A stretch of 29,487 nt of DNA from Myxococcota bacterium (GTDB lineage: Bacteria; Myxococcota_A; UBA9160; PR03), in contig JASJBO010000065.1 of assembly GCA_030066475.1 (NCBI GenBank), positions 1-29,487 of the forward strand, given 5' to 3'. The notes beneath the pieces are model-generated. The model was not told the DNA's origin and did not search any database. It saw only the letters and a program-made list of their open reading frames with translations. This document shows, in pieces, positions 8,137 through 16,453 of this stretch. Numbering within the stretch: position 1 is the stretch's first letter; each line of letters opens with the position of its first letter. The translations under genes and the position numbers were made by a program.

Positions 8137-9269
8137 GCCGGCTCCTGCGGCCCAGTGCGGGCCAGCTCCCGGCCCAGCCGCACGAGCTGCGGCGGCGCGC
8201 CGCCGAAGGCGTGCTCGAGCGAGCGGGCCCAGAGGAAGTAGCGGTGGATCGGGTAGTCGAGGTCGACGCCCATGCCGCCGTGCAGGTGCTGCGTGGCGGC
8301 GGTGATGCGCATGCCGCCCTCGGCGGCCCAGAACTTGGCGACCAGCACCTCGCGCGCGGCGGGCAGCCCCTCGGCCAGCCGGTAGATCGCGCGCCAGGTG
8401 GTCCAGCGCATCGACTGCAGGTCGATGTAGCAGTCGGCGGCGCGGTGCTGCACGGCCTGGAGCGTGCCGAGCGGCGCGCCGAACTGCTCGCGCTCGCTGA
8501 CGTAGCCGGTCGTGATCTCGAGGGCGCGCTCGCACACGCCCACCTGCACCGCGCAGGTGGCGACCAGAGCGCACTCGTGCGCCCAGACCGCCGCGCCCGC
8601 GGCCCCGCCGACGTCGCCGCCGAGCAGGTCGTCGTCCGCCACACGCGCGCCGTCGAGCGCCAGCTCGTAGAGCGGCTCGCCGGTCGAGGTGCGCGAGCCG
8701 GTGAGCGTCACGCCGGGCGCGGCCGGGTCCACCAGGAACAGCCCCACGCTGCCCTCGGTCGCGGCCGGCACCACGATGCGCTGCGCCGCGCCCGCGGCCG
8801 GCACCGCCGACCTGGCCCCGTCCAGCACCCACTCGTCGCCGCTGCGGCGGGCGACCGTCGCCGGTCGAGCCGGATCGTCGCTGGCCGCATCGGTCCACGC
8901 CCCGGTCAGCACCGCCTCGCCGGCGGCCAGCGGGCGCAGCCAGCGCTCGCGCTGCGCCTCGCTGCCGAAGCGCGCGATCGGGAGCCCCGCCAGCGCCAGC
9001 GCCGGCAGCGCGGGCACCGGCGCCACGGCGCGGCCGACCTCCTCGAGCAGCACGCACAGCTCGGCGACGCCGAAGCCCATGCCGCCCTGCGCCTCGGGCA
9101 CCGCCACGCCCAGCAGGCTCGCCTCGGCCAGCGTCTTCCAGAGCGCCTCGTCGCTGCGCTCGGCCGTGGCCTCGGCCGCCTTCAGCCGCTCGGGCGTCAC
9201 CTCGTTCGCGAGGATCTCGCGCGCCAGGTCGCGCAGGGTGTTCTGCTCTTCGGTGGTCGAGAAGTCCAT
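8133..9269 (-). CDS. Acyl-CoA dehydrogenase, FadE28/ChsE1-like subunit
   Basis: The protein has 378 residues and the acyl-CoA dehydrogenase fold, but of the degenerate subunit type: the FAD/substrate loop is atypical (no YSEP/GSD motif), while the C-terminal block QHLHGGMGVDLDYPIHRYF is intact. Such subunits form alpha2-beta2 heterotetramers with a FadE29-type partner, building shared FAD sites, as known for steroid-CoA dehydrogenases. The probable partner is encoded at 10246-11436. It lies 5 nt after the MaoC-DUF35 gene and overlaps the next gene (ATGA), so it is in the operon core. It should introduce a double bond into a side-chain acyl-CoA in the cytoplasm. Confidence 0.83.
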   Translation of the reverse strand: MDFSTTEEQNTLRDLAREILANEVTPERLKAAEATAERSDEALWKTLAEASLLGVAVPEAQGGMGFGVAELCVLLEEVGRAVAPVPALPALALAGLPIARFGSEAQRERWLRPLAAGEAVLTGAWTDAASDDPARPATVARRSGDEWVLDGARSAVPAAGAAQRIVVPAATEGSVGLFLVDPAAPGVTLTGSRTSTGEPLYELALDGARVADDDLLGGDVGGAAGAAVWAHECALVATCAVQVGVCERALEITTGYVSEREQFGAPLGTLQAVQHRAADCYIDLQSMRWTTWRAIYRLAEGLPAAREVLVAKFWAAEGGMRITAATQHLHGGMGVDLDYPIHRYFLWARSLEHAFGGAPPQLVRLGRELARTGPQEPA

Positions 9270-9274
9270 CGCGC

Positions 9275-10249
9275 CTAGGCCGGGTAGAAGAACGGGAGCT
9301 TGAGGTCGTCGTCCACCGGCTCGACGACCGCTCGCACCCGCATGCCGATGTGGATCTCGGAGGGGTCGCAGCCGACGACGTTCGCCACCAGCCGCGTGCC
9401 CTCGTCGAGCTCGATCAGGCCCACGGGCAGCGGGTACTCGTAGCCGGGCACCGGCGGGTGGTGCAGCACGGTGAAGCTGTAGACCGTGCCGCCGCCCGCC
9501 GCCTCGACCGAGTTCCACTCGAGCGACTGGCACTGCGGGCACATCGCGCGCGGCGGATGGCGCAGCGCGCCGCAGTCCGAGCACTGCTGGATGCGGAGCT
9601 GGTCGGCCATCAGCGCGTCCCACCACCACTTGTTGTCGTGGCCGAGCGGCGGCTTGAGCCGCGTGGGCTTGGCGGGTGTCGCAGCGGGCGCATCGCCGGC
9701 CGAAGGCTGCGGCTGGTTGGGTCGGAACTTGAGCACCCGGAACGTCATCCAGCCCAGCTCGTCGCCGTTCTGGTCGCTGAACGTGGTGCGCGTGTTGATG
9801 AAGTAGCCGATGCCGAGCGCGGTGGCCTTCTCCTCCGACACCGACTCGAACACCGTGCGCGCGCGCACCTGGTCGCCCGGCTTCAGGTAGCGCGTGTAGC
9901 CCTGCTCGCAGTTGGTGGCGACCACCGACTCGTAGCCGTGCTCCTCGAGCAGCGCGTGCAGCGCGCGCTGGCGGTTCACGGAGAGGTCGGGCGGCTCGGT
10001 CATGCGCCTGCCGCCCAGGATCCAGGCCTGGAGCATGGTGGGCGGCGCCACGATGCCGCCGTGCACCGACTGCTTCGCCACCTCCGGATCGGTATAGACC
10101 GGGTTCTCGTCGCCCATCATCTCGCACCAGTGGCGGATCATGGGCTCGTTCACGAGGTCGAGGCCGATCTCCTCGGGACCGGCCTCGGTGCCGACGTAGG
10201 CCTGGAGCCGTTCCTCCAGCGCCGCCTTCTCCTTCGCCGTGAGCGTCAC
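9275..10249 (-). CDS. chsH2: MaoC-DUF35 fusion protein, ChsH2-like
   Basis: The protein has 324 residues from the GTG at 10249 (overlapping the previous stop). Residues 25-175 are a MaoC-type hot-dog domain (MIRHWCEMMGDENPVY, GGIVAPPTML); a Pro/Ala linker spans about 176-200; residues 205-320 form a DUF35 unit with a rubredoxin-like zinc ribbon (Cys223, Cys226, Cys237 and Cys240) and an OB-fold. This two-domain design is that of ChsH2, whose MaoC part pairs with ChsH1 for hydration and whose DUF35 part binds Ltp2 and is needed for aldol cleavage. Both partners are encoded downstream in this operon, the strongest single argument for an igr-like pathway. Confidence 0.86.
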   Translation of the reverse strand: MTLTAKEKAALEERLQAYVGTEAGPEEIGLDLVNEPMIRHWCEMMGDENPVYTDPEVAKQSVHGGIVAPPTMLQAWILGGRRMTEPPDLSVNRQRALHALLEEHGYESVVATNCEQGYTRYLKPGDQVRARTVFESVSEEKATALGIGYFINTRTTFSDQNGDELGWMTFRVLKFRPNQPQPSAGDAPAATPAKPTRLKPPLGHDNKWWWDALMADQLRIQQCSDCGALRHPPRAMCPQCQSLEWNSVEAAGGGTVYSFTVLHHPPVPGYEYPLPVGLIELDEGTRLVANVVGCDPSEIHIGMRVRAVVEPVDDDLKLPFFYPA

Positions 10250-11436
10250 GCCTTCCCCCGTCGCGCCCGCGGCAGGCGCAGTCCGGCCGCCGCGATGATG
10301 TCGCGCTGCACCTCGTTGACGCCGCCGCCGAAGGTGAGCGTGGTGGCGCCGCGGTAGGCGCCCTCGAGCAGCCCGTCGAACATCGCGAGCGGCTCGCCGT
10401 GCTCCACCAACCCGTTGGAGCCGGTGATCTCGAGCAGCAGCCGATAGCACTCCACGAAGAACTCGGTGCCCGCGACCTTGACGGCCGACGCCTCGGCCAT
10501 GTCGGGATGACCGGCCTCGAGCGACCAGGCCGAGCGCCAGTTGAGCAGCTTCACCGCCTCGAGCTTCGCGTAGACCCGAGCCAGCTGGACCTGGACCCAC
10601 TGCTGGTCGATCCACTTGCCGCCGCCGGGCGCGTCGGTGCGCTGCGCCCAGCTCCAGACCTCCTCGAGCAGCCGGTCGGCCAGCCCCGGGCAGGCCAGCG
10701 CCACGCGCTCGTGGTTGAGCTGCGAGGTGATCAGCGTCCAGCCGGCGTTCTCGGGCCCGACGAGGTTCGCCACCGGCACGCGCACGTCCTGGTAGTAGGT
10801 GGCGTTGGTGAACTCGCCACCCAGCGTGCGGATGCGCGTGAACGAGAAGCCGGGCGTGTCGGTCGGCACCAGGAGGATCGAGATGCCCTTGTGCTTGGGC
10901 GCTTCGGGGTCGGTGCGCGCGGCCAGCCAGATGTAGTCGGCGTCGTGTGCGTGGGTGGTGAAGATCTTCTGGCCGTTGATCACGTACTCGTCGCCGTCGC
11001 GCACCGCGCGCGTCTGGAGCGACGCGAGATCGGTGCCGGCCGAGGGCTCGGTGTAGCCCACGCCGAAGTGCAGCTCGCCGGACAGGATCTTCGGCAGCAG
11101 CGCCTGCTTCTGCGCGTCGGTGCCGAACTGGATGATGGTGGGGCCGATCGTGTTGACCGCGATCACCGGCAGCGGCGCGCGCGCCCGGTAGGTCTCGTCC
11201 CAGAAGATGAACTGCTCGAGCGGGCCGCGGCCCTGGCCGCCGTACTCGGTGGGCCAGCCGATCCCGAGCCAGCCGGCGCTCCCCATCTCGCGCACCAGCT
11301 CGCGGTAGATCGGGCCGCCCATGCTCTCGCGCTCGGCCTCGAAGGCGGCGCGGCGCTCGGGGGTGAGCAGCGCGCGGTAGAAGCCGCGGATCTCCTTGCG
11401 GAGCGCCTGCTGCTCGGCGGAGAAGTCGAGGTGCAT
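10246..11436 (-). CDS. Acyl-CoA dehydrogenase, FadE29/ChsE2-like subunit
   Basis: The protein has 396 residues with the full acyl-CoA dehydrogenase signature: GWPTEYGGQG near residue 60, the flavin/substrate loop GVGYTEPSAGTDLASLQT, INGQKIFTT, and the C-terminal FGGGVNEVQRDIIA block. It is the first gene of the seven-gene operon and overlaps the ChsH2-like gene by 4 nt. It probably pairs with the degenerate subunit at 8133-9269. A KstR-type palindrome sits 67 bp upstream of its ATG. The second ACAD pair (11633-13930) is a clear paralogous set, so this locus codes for two heteromeric dehydrogenases. Confidence 0.88.
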   Translation of the reverse strand: MHLDFSAEQQALRKEIRGFYRALLTPERRAAFEAERESMGGPIYRELVREMGSAGWLGIGWPTEYGGQGRGPLEQFIFWDETYRARAPLPVIAVNTIGPTIIQFGTDAQKQALLPKILSGELHFGVGYTEPSAGTDLASLQTRAVRDGDEYVINGQKIFTTHAHDADYIWLAARTDPEAPKHKGISILLVPTDTPGFSFTRIRTLGGEFTNATYYQDVRVPVANLVGPENAGWTLITSQLNHERVALACPGLADRLLEEVWSWAQRTDAPGGGKWIDQQWVQVQLARVYAKLEAVKLLNWRSAWSLEAGHPDMAEASAVKVAGTEFFVECYRLLLEITGSNGLVEHGEPLAMFDGLLEGAYRGATTLTFGGGVNEVQRDIIAAAGLRLPRARRGKA

Positions 11437-11502
11437 GGGGGGCGGGCTCCGTTCCCGGGCGCGGGTCGCCGCGGCGGAGCCGTCGGCGCTCGGCGCAGGA
11501 TT

Positions 11503-11516
11503 TGAAACGTGTTCTA
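11503..11516. promoter_or_regulatory. KstR-type operator, perfect match
   Basis: TGAAACGTGTTCTA fits the TNNAACNNGTTNNA palindrome bound by KstR, the TetR-family repressor of steroid catabolism in mycobacteria and rhodococci. It lies in a small AT-rich island of an otherwise GC-rich intergenic region, upstream of the seven-gene operon. The regulator itself is not encoded in the window, so the cognate protein is inferred. Confidence 0.6.
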
Positions 11517-11586
11517 ATTATGTCCGAGGGCGCGGTGGGGGTCAAGCACGGCCTGATGGACTTCGCTCGCCTGCGGCTCGCTGCGC

Positions 11587-11601
11587 GCGCCCCTTGGGCG
11601 C
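11587..11601 (-). terminator. Candidate hairpin between the two ACAD units
   Basis: GCGCCC-CTT-GGGCGC forms a 6-bp stem with a 3-nt loop 32 nt beyond the stop of the gene at 11633-12748. There is no T-tract. Together with the operator at 11503 it supports two separate transcription units, but GC-rich DNA yields such stems by chance. Confidence 0.3.
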
Positions 11602-11632
11602 TTGCAGGGGGCGTCTGCCGCGCAGGCTCCTT

Positions 11633-12748
11633 CTAGTCCGCGAGCAGGTCCCCGAGCGCCGCGAGCTGCTGCGTCCCCGAGCCGAGGGTGAGCTCGAGCT
11701 GGCGCGCCCACAGGTAGTAGCGGTGCATCGGGTAGTCGACGTCCACGCCGATCCCGCCGTGCAGGTGCTGCGAGGCATAGACCGACGCGTGCCCGGCCTC
11801 GCCGGCGAGGTGCTTCGCGATCGCCACCTCGGTGGGGGCCGTGGCCTGCCGGGCCAGCAGGTAGGCGGCCTGCCAGGTGGTGAGCCGGATCGCCTCGACG
11901 TCGATGTAGGCGTCGGCCGCGCGCTGGTGCACGGCCTGGAAGCTCCCGATCGGACGGTCGAACTGCTCGCGCTCCGAGGCGTACTTCGCCGCCAGGCGCA
12001 GCGCCGACTCGGTGACGCCGAGCATCATCGCGCACAGGCCCGTGGCGGCGCGCTCCACCAGCCACTCGAGCGCCGCGCGTCCGGCCTCGGGATCGCCCAG
12101 CACGTCGTCGGCGCCCACGCGCACCGCGTCGAGCGCGACGCGCGCCTGCAGCTCCTTGTTGGTCACGAGCTGGGCCTCGAGCGAGACGCCGGCGGCGGCG
12201 GGGTCGATCAGAAAGAGCCCCACGCGGCCCTCGCCGGTGCGGGCAGGCACCAGGACGCGCGCGGCCTCGCGCCCGATCGGCACGCAGGTCTTCGCGCCCG
12301 AGAGCCGCCAGCCGTCGCCGTCGCGCGTCGCCTCGGTGGTGGGCGCCAGCGGGTCGGCCAGCCCTTCCTCGGCCAGCGCTGCGGTCAGCAGCACGTCGCC
12401 CGCGATCACGCCGGGAAGCCAGCGCTGGCGCTGCGCGTCGCTGCCGAACGCGGCGATGGGCAGGGCGCCCAGCACCAGCGTCGGCCAGGCCGGCACCGGT
12501 GCCACCACGCGACCCACCTCCTCGAGCAGCAGGCACAGCTCGAAGAAGCCCATGCCCGAGCCGCCCTGCGCCTCGGGCAGCGCCGCGCCCAGCAGGTTGG
12601 CCTTGGCCAGCTCCGCCCACAGCTCGCGGTCGATGCGCTCGTCGCCCTGCTCGATCTCGCGAATGCGGTCGGGCGTCGCGCGATCCTCCAGGATCTTGCG
12701 CGCGACCTCGCGCAGCGCCTCTTGCTCGTCGGTGTAGGAGAAGTCCAT
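11633..12748 (-). CDS. Acyl-CoA dehydrogenase, FadE28-like subunit (second pair)
   Basis: The protein has 371 residues and is of the degenerate-subunit type, with LHGGIGVDVDYPMHRYYLW near the C-terminus and the N-terminal pattern TDEQEALREVARKILEDR shared with the gene at 8133-9269. It lacks the classic YSEP/GTD flavin loop. It lies 6 nt after the stop of the full-type ACAD at 12755-13930, and the two probably form one alpha2-beta2 enzyme. Lengths and motifs are intact, so both copies look functional. The existence of a second pair suggests sequential dehydrogenations of a longer side chain or of different substrates; that is inference. Confidence 0.83.
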   Translation of the reverse strand: MDFSYTDEQEALREVARKILEDRATPDRIREIEQGDERIDRELWAELAKANLLGAALPEAQGGSGMGFFELCLLLEEVGRVVAPVPAWPTLVLGALPIAAFGSDAQRQRWLPGVIAGDVLLTAALAEEGLADPLAPTTEATRDGDGWRLSGAKTCVPIGREAARVLVPARTGEGRVGLFLIDPAAAGVSLEAQLVTNKELQARVALDAVRVGADDVLGDPEAGRAALEWLVERAATGLCAMMLGVTESALRLAAKYASEREQFDRPIGSFQAVHQRAADAYIDVEAIRLTTWQAAYLLARQATAPTEVAIAKHLAGEAGHASVYASQHLHGGIGVDVDYPMHRYYLWARQLELTLGSGTQQLAALGDLLAD

Positions 12749-12754
12749 GTCTTC

Positions 12755-13930
12755 TTAGCTCTTGTAGTGAGGCAGTCCGAGGCCGGCCATCGCCACGATG
12801 TCGCGCTGGACCTCGTTGGTGCCGCCGCCGAAGGTGAGGATCAGGGTGGCGCGGTACATGCGCTCGAGGCGGCCGCGCACGCGCGCGCCTGGCGAGCCGT
12901 CGCGCACCGCGCCCTCGGGGCCGAGGATCTCCATCAGGCGCCGGTAGCCCTCGACGTAGAGCTCGGAGCCGAACACCTTCACGGCCGAGGCGTCGGCGGG
13001 GTGCAGGTTCCCCTGCGTCAGGCTCCACGCCACCTTCCACTGCATCAGCCGCAGCGCCTCGAGGCGCGCGTGCACCCAGGCCAGCGACTCGCGCACCCAG
13101 CCCAGGTCGATCACGCGCCGGCCGTCGGGCAGCTTGGTCGCGCGCGCCCAGTCGCGCACCTCCTCCCACATCGCGCTGGAGGGACCGGCCGGCATCAGCG
13201 AGACGCGCTCGTGGTTGAGCTGGCTCACGATCAGGCCCCAGCCCTGGTTCTCGCCACCCACCAGGTAGCCGTGCGGCACGCGCACGTCCTCGTAGTAGGT
13301 GGTGTTGGTGCGCACGTCGCCCATCGTCCAGGTCGGCGTGAGCTTGAAGCCAGGCGACGTGGTCGGCACCAGGAACATCGAGATGCCGCGGTGCTTGGGC
13401 GCGTCGGGGTCGGTGCGCGCCGCCAGCCAGACGTAGTCGGCGAAGTCGGCCAGGCTCGTGTAGACCTTCTGGCCGTTGATCACCCACTCGTCGCCGTCGC
13501 GCACCGCGCGCGTCTGGAGCGCGGCCAGGTCGGTGCCGGCGCCCGGCTCGGAGTAGCCGATGCAGAAGAAGACCTCGCCGGCGAGAATGCGCGGCAGGAA
13601 CTCGCGCTTCAGCTCCTCGGAGCCGAACTGCGCGAGCGTCGGGCCCACCGTGTTGAGCGTCAGAAACGGCAGCGGGTAGCCGACGCGCTGCACCTCGTCG
13701 GCGAAGATCATCTGCTCGATCGGGGTGCGGCCCTGTCCGCCGTATTCGGTGGGCCAGCCGATCCCGAGCCAGCCGTCGGCTCCCATTCTCTTGAGGGCCG
13801 CGCGGTAGAGCGGCCCTCCGCCCTCGCTGCCCTTGATCTCCTCGCGCAGCTCGTCGGTCATCAGCTCGGCGAAGTACGCGCGCAGCTCCTCCTGGAGCGC
13901 CTGCTGCTCGGGGGTCATCTCGATGTGCAT
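12755..13930 (-). CDS. Acyl-CoA dehydrogenase, FadE29-like subunit (second pair)
   Basis: The protein has 391 residues from the ATG at 13930, which has a strong GGAGAGG (13936-13942) 5 nt upstream. Full ACAD motifs are present: IGWPTEYGGQGR, CIGYSEPGAGTDLAALQT, INGQKVYTS and LTFGGGTNEVQRDIVA. It is the first gene of a two-gene unit with the degenerate subunit next to it. A KstR-like palindrome lies 17 bp upstream of the start, overlapping where the promoter should be, so repression by a steroid-responsive TetR protein is plausible. It is strongly similar to the ACAD at 10246-11436, suggesting duplication of the pair. Confidence 0.88.
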   Translation of the reverse strand: MHIEMTPEQQALQEELRAYFAELMTDELREEIKGSEGGGPLYRAALKRMGADGWLGIGWPTEYGGQGRTPIEQMIFADEVQRVGYPLPFLTLNTVGPTLAQFGSEELKREFLPRILAGEVFFCIGYSEPGAGTDLAALQTRAVRDGDEWVINGQKVYTSLADFADYVWLAARTDPDAPKHRGISMFLVPTTSPGFKLTPTWTMGDVRTNTTYYEDVRVPHGYLVGGENQGWGLIVSQLNHERVSLMPAGPSSAMWEEVRDWARATKLPDGRRVIDLGWVRESLAWVHARLEALRLMQWKVAWSLTQGNLHPADASAVKVFGSELYVEGYRRLMEILGPEGAVRDGSPGARVRGRLERMYRATLILTFGGGTNEVQRDIVAMAGLGLPHYKS

Positions 13931-13947
13931 CGGGGCCTCTCCGTTTT

Positions 13948-13961
13948 TAGAACGTGTATCA
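13948..13961. promoter_or_regulatory. KstR-like operator, one mismatch
   Basis: TAGAACGTGTATCA matches TNNAACNNGTTNNA except for GTA in place of GTT. It lies in the 93-bp divergent region between the ACAD pair and the selD fusion, close to the ACAD start, and shares the AACGTGT core and spacing with the site at 11503. Both genes flanking the region could be affected. Confidence 0.5.
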
Positions 13962-14023
13962 TTTCTGAGGGTTCGCGACAAACGGCGGCTGTCGAGGCGC
14001 GGCGCGTGGCTAGCATCGAGCCC

Positions 14024-16207
14024 ATGACGACCCACGAACTCGTCCTGGTCGGCGGCGGCCATGCGCACGTGCAGGTGTTGCGGCGCTTCGGCATGCGGCC
14101 GCAGGCGGGCGTGCGGCTGACGCTCGTCGTCGACCGGCCCGAGGCGGTGTACTCGGGCATGGTGCCGGGCTTCGTGGCGGGGCAGTACGCGCGGCACGAG
14201 CTCGAGATCGACGTGCGGCCGCTGGCGATGCGGGCGCGGGCGGCAGTCGTGGTGGCCGCCGCCGTCGGGATCGATGCGGAGACGCGTCGCATCGAGCTGG
14301 CCGGGCGCCCGCCGCTGCGCTTCGACACCGCCTCGCTCGACGTGGGCTCGACGGTCGCGGGCACCGCGCTGCCCGGCGTGCGCGAGCACGCCATCCCGAC
14401 CCGGCCGATCGGCGACTTCGTGGCGCGCGTCGACGCGTGGCTGACGAGCGCCAGCGCGGGCGCGCGCGTGGTGGTGGTGGGCGCGGGGGCGGGCGGCGTG
14501 GAGCTGGCGTTCGCGCTGCGGGCGCGGCTCGGCGCGCCCGTGACGCTGCTCGAGGCCGGGGACCGCGTGCTGCCCGGCGCCCCGGAGGTGCTGGCTCAGC
14601 GCGTCGAGCGCGCGGCGGCGGCGCGCGGCATCGCGATCCGCACCGGCGCGCGCGTCGCGTCGGTCGGGGCCGACCGCGTCTGCCTCGAGGACGGCGGCGA
14701 GGTGCCCGGCGAGCTCTGCGTCTGGGTCACGGGCGCGACCCCGCCGGCCTGGCTGCGCGATACGGGGCTCCCGAGCGACCCGCAGGGCTTCGTGTGCGTC
14801 GGCCCGACGCTGCAGGTCGAGGGACACGAGTCGCTCTTCGCCGCCGGCGACTGCGCGCACTTCGCGCCGGGCCTGCCCAAGGCCGGCGTCTACGCCGTGC
14901 GCCAGGGTCCGGTGCTCGAGCACAACCTGCGCGCCCGCATCGAAGGCGGTGTGCCGCGCCGCTATCGCCCGCAGCGCGACTTCCTGGCGCTGCTCAACCT
15001 GGGCGACGGCAGCGCGATCGGCGCGCGCTCGGGCCGCAGCTTCGAGGGACGCGGCGCCATGCGTCTCAAGGACTGGATCGACCGCCGCTTCATGCGCCGC
15101 TTCCAGGTGCTGGGTCCCGAAGGCGCGCGAACCCGCGAGTTCCCGGAGATGCCCGGCATGAGCGCCGAGGAGATGCCGTGCGGCGGCTGCGCCGCCAAGG
15201 TCGGCGAGTCGGTGCTGCACCGCGCGCTCGGGCGCCTGGGCGTGGTGGCGGACGACGCCGTGGTGCTCGGCCTCGGCGCGCCCGACGATGCCGCCGCGGT
15301 CGAGACGCCCGGCGGCGAGCTGGTGGTGGCGAGCGTCGACGCGTTCCGCGCCTTCACCGACGACCCCTATCTGGTCGGGCGCGTCTCGGCGGTGAACGCC
15401 GCCAGCGACCTGTGGGCCAAGGGCGTGGCGCCGCGCTTCGCGCTCGCGCAGGTCGCCGTGCCGGAGACCGACCCCGAGCGCAGCGAGGAGATCCTCTACC
15501 AGGCGCTCGCGGGTGCGCGCGCCTGCTTCGACGCGGCGGGCGTGACCCTGGTCGGCGGACACACCACGACGGGCGACGCGCTCGCGGTGGGCTTCGCGAT
15601 CTGGGGCACCGCCACGGACCGCGACGCGCTGCTCCGGATCGGGGGCCTCGCGCCCGGCGACCGGCTGATCCTCACCAAGCCAGTCGGTACCGGCGTGCTG
15701 CTCGCGGCCGACATGCGCGGCCTGGCGCGCGGCGCCTGGATCGAGGCCGCCAACGCGTCGATGCTGCGCACCAACGCCGCCGCGTCGGCCGTCGCGGTGG
15801 CGCACGGCGCCAGCGCCTGCACCGACGTGAGCGGCTTCGGGCTGGCCGGCCACCTGGGCGAGATGCTGCGCGCCAGCAAGGCCTCGGCGCGCCTCGCGCT
15901 CGAGCGCCTGCCGCTGCTGCCCGGCGCCGCCGAGCTGCTGGCGCGCGGCCTGCGCAGCAGCTTCCACCCCGAAAACGCGCGCGCGCGCCGCGCGCTCCAC
16001 GTCGAGGCGTCCGCGGCGACTCGCCCCGAGCTCGACGCGCTGTTCGATCCGCAGACTTCGGGCGGGCTGCTGTTCGGCGTGCCGGAGGCGCGCGCCGAGG
16101 CGGCGCTCGCGGCGCTGCGCAAGGGCGGGGATCCGGCGGCCGCGTGCATCGGCGACGTCGAGCCGCCGCGCCCGGACGGTGCCCTGTTCGCGGTCACGAG
16201 CCGCTGA
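14024..16207 (+). CDS. selD: FAD/NAD(P) oxidoreductase-selenophosphate synthetase fusion
   Basis: The protein has 727 residues. Residues 1-375 form a pyridine nucleotide-disulfide oxidoreductase-like domain, with two dinucleotide motifs (LVLVGGGHAHVQ near 6-17 and VVVVGAGAGGVELA near 150) and a GDCAHF flavin-binding end. From residue about 380 follows SelD, which makes selenophosphate from selenide and ATP for selenocysteine tRNA or selenouridine synthesis. The catalytic segment is PCGGCAAKV (Cys386, Cys389, Lys392), then APDDAA, DPYLVGRVSAVNAASDL and VGGHTTTGD. Fusions of this kind are known in cyanobacteria and other bacteria; the flavin domain is thought to help deliver reduced selenium. 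The ATG at 14024 was chosen because DNA upstream is the divergent regulatory region. Confidence 0.9.
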   Translation: MTTHELVLVGGGHAHVQVLRRFGMRPQAGVRLTLVVDRPEAVYSGMVPGFVAGQYARHELEIDVRPLAMRARAAVVVAAAVGIDAETRRIELAGRPPLRFDTASLDVGSTVAGTALPGVREHAIPTRPIGDFVARVDAWLTSASAGARVVVVGAGAGGVELAFALRARLGAPVTLLEAGDRVLPGAPEVLAQRVERAAAARGIAIRTGARVASVGADRVCLEDGGEVPGELCVWVTGATPPAWLRDTGLPSDPQGFVCVGPTLQVEGHESLFAAGDCAHFAPGLPKAGVYAVRQGPVLEHNLRARIEGGVPRRYRPQRDFLALLNLGDGSAIGARSGRSFEGRGAMRLKDWIDRRFMRRFQVLGPEGARTREFPEMPGMSAEEMPCGGCAAKVGESVLHRALGRLGVVADDAVVLGLGAPDDAAAVETPGGELVVASVDAFRAFTDDPYLVGRVSAVNAASDLWAKGVAPRFALAQVAVPETDPERSEEILYQALAGARACFDAAGVTLVGGHTTTGDALAVGFAIWGTATDRDALLRIGGLAPGDRLILTKPVGTGVLLAADMRGLARGAWIEAANASMLRTNAAASAVAVAHGASACTDVSGFGLAGHLGEMLRASKASARLALERLPLLPGAAELLARGLRSSFHPENARARRALHVEASAATRPELDALFDPQTSGGLLFGVPEARAEAALAALRKGGDPAAACIGDVEPPRPDGALFAVTSR

Positions 16208-16243
16208 CTTACGCTTTTCGCATCGATCTGCTATTGGTAGCCC

Positions 16244-16453
16244 GTGCAGACGGTCACCCTCTCGACCAAGTGCCAGCTGGTGATTCCGCGCGAGGTCCGC
16301 GATCGGCTCGATCTCGAGCCGGGAGCCCGGCTCACCTTGCTCGAGAAGGGTGGGATCATCTACCTCGTCCCCGAGCGTCCGCTGGAGGAGCTGAGAGGCG
16401 TGGCGCGCGGAGCGAAGCGAAAGGGCCTGCGGGAGAAGAAGGACCGCCTTTGA
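16244..16453 (+). CDS. vapB: VapB-like AbrB/MazE-fold antitoxin
   Basis: The protein has 69 residues from the GTG at 16244. The N-terminus (VTLSTKCQLVIPREVRDRL) is a classic SpoVT/AbrB swapped-hairpin DNA-binding domain, followed by LEPGARLTLLEK and a basic tail (GAKRKGLREKKDR) of the kind that binds the toxin. Its stop overlaps the toxin start (TTGA), the usual coupled arrangement. It should repress its own operon and neutralise VapC. It begins 36 nt after selD, with an AT-richer stretch in between that could hold a promoter. Confidence 0.88.
   Translation: MQTVTLSTKCQLVIPREVRDRLDLEPGARLTLLEKGGIIYLVPERPLEELRGVARGAKRKGLREKKDRL

Noticed and set aside
11396..14023. A very large frame fused to the front of the selD protein
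   Set aside because: The first 875 or so codons are opposite-strand shadow of the ACAD genes. The ATG at 14024 begins exactly at the recognisable GGGHAH dinucleotide-binding domain.
12755..16000. A minus-strand frame extending the ACAD gene upstream across selD
   Set aside because: The extension is low-complexity shadow. The ATG at 13930 has a strong ribosome-binding site and coincides with the normal ACAD N-terminus.
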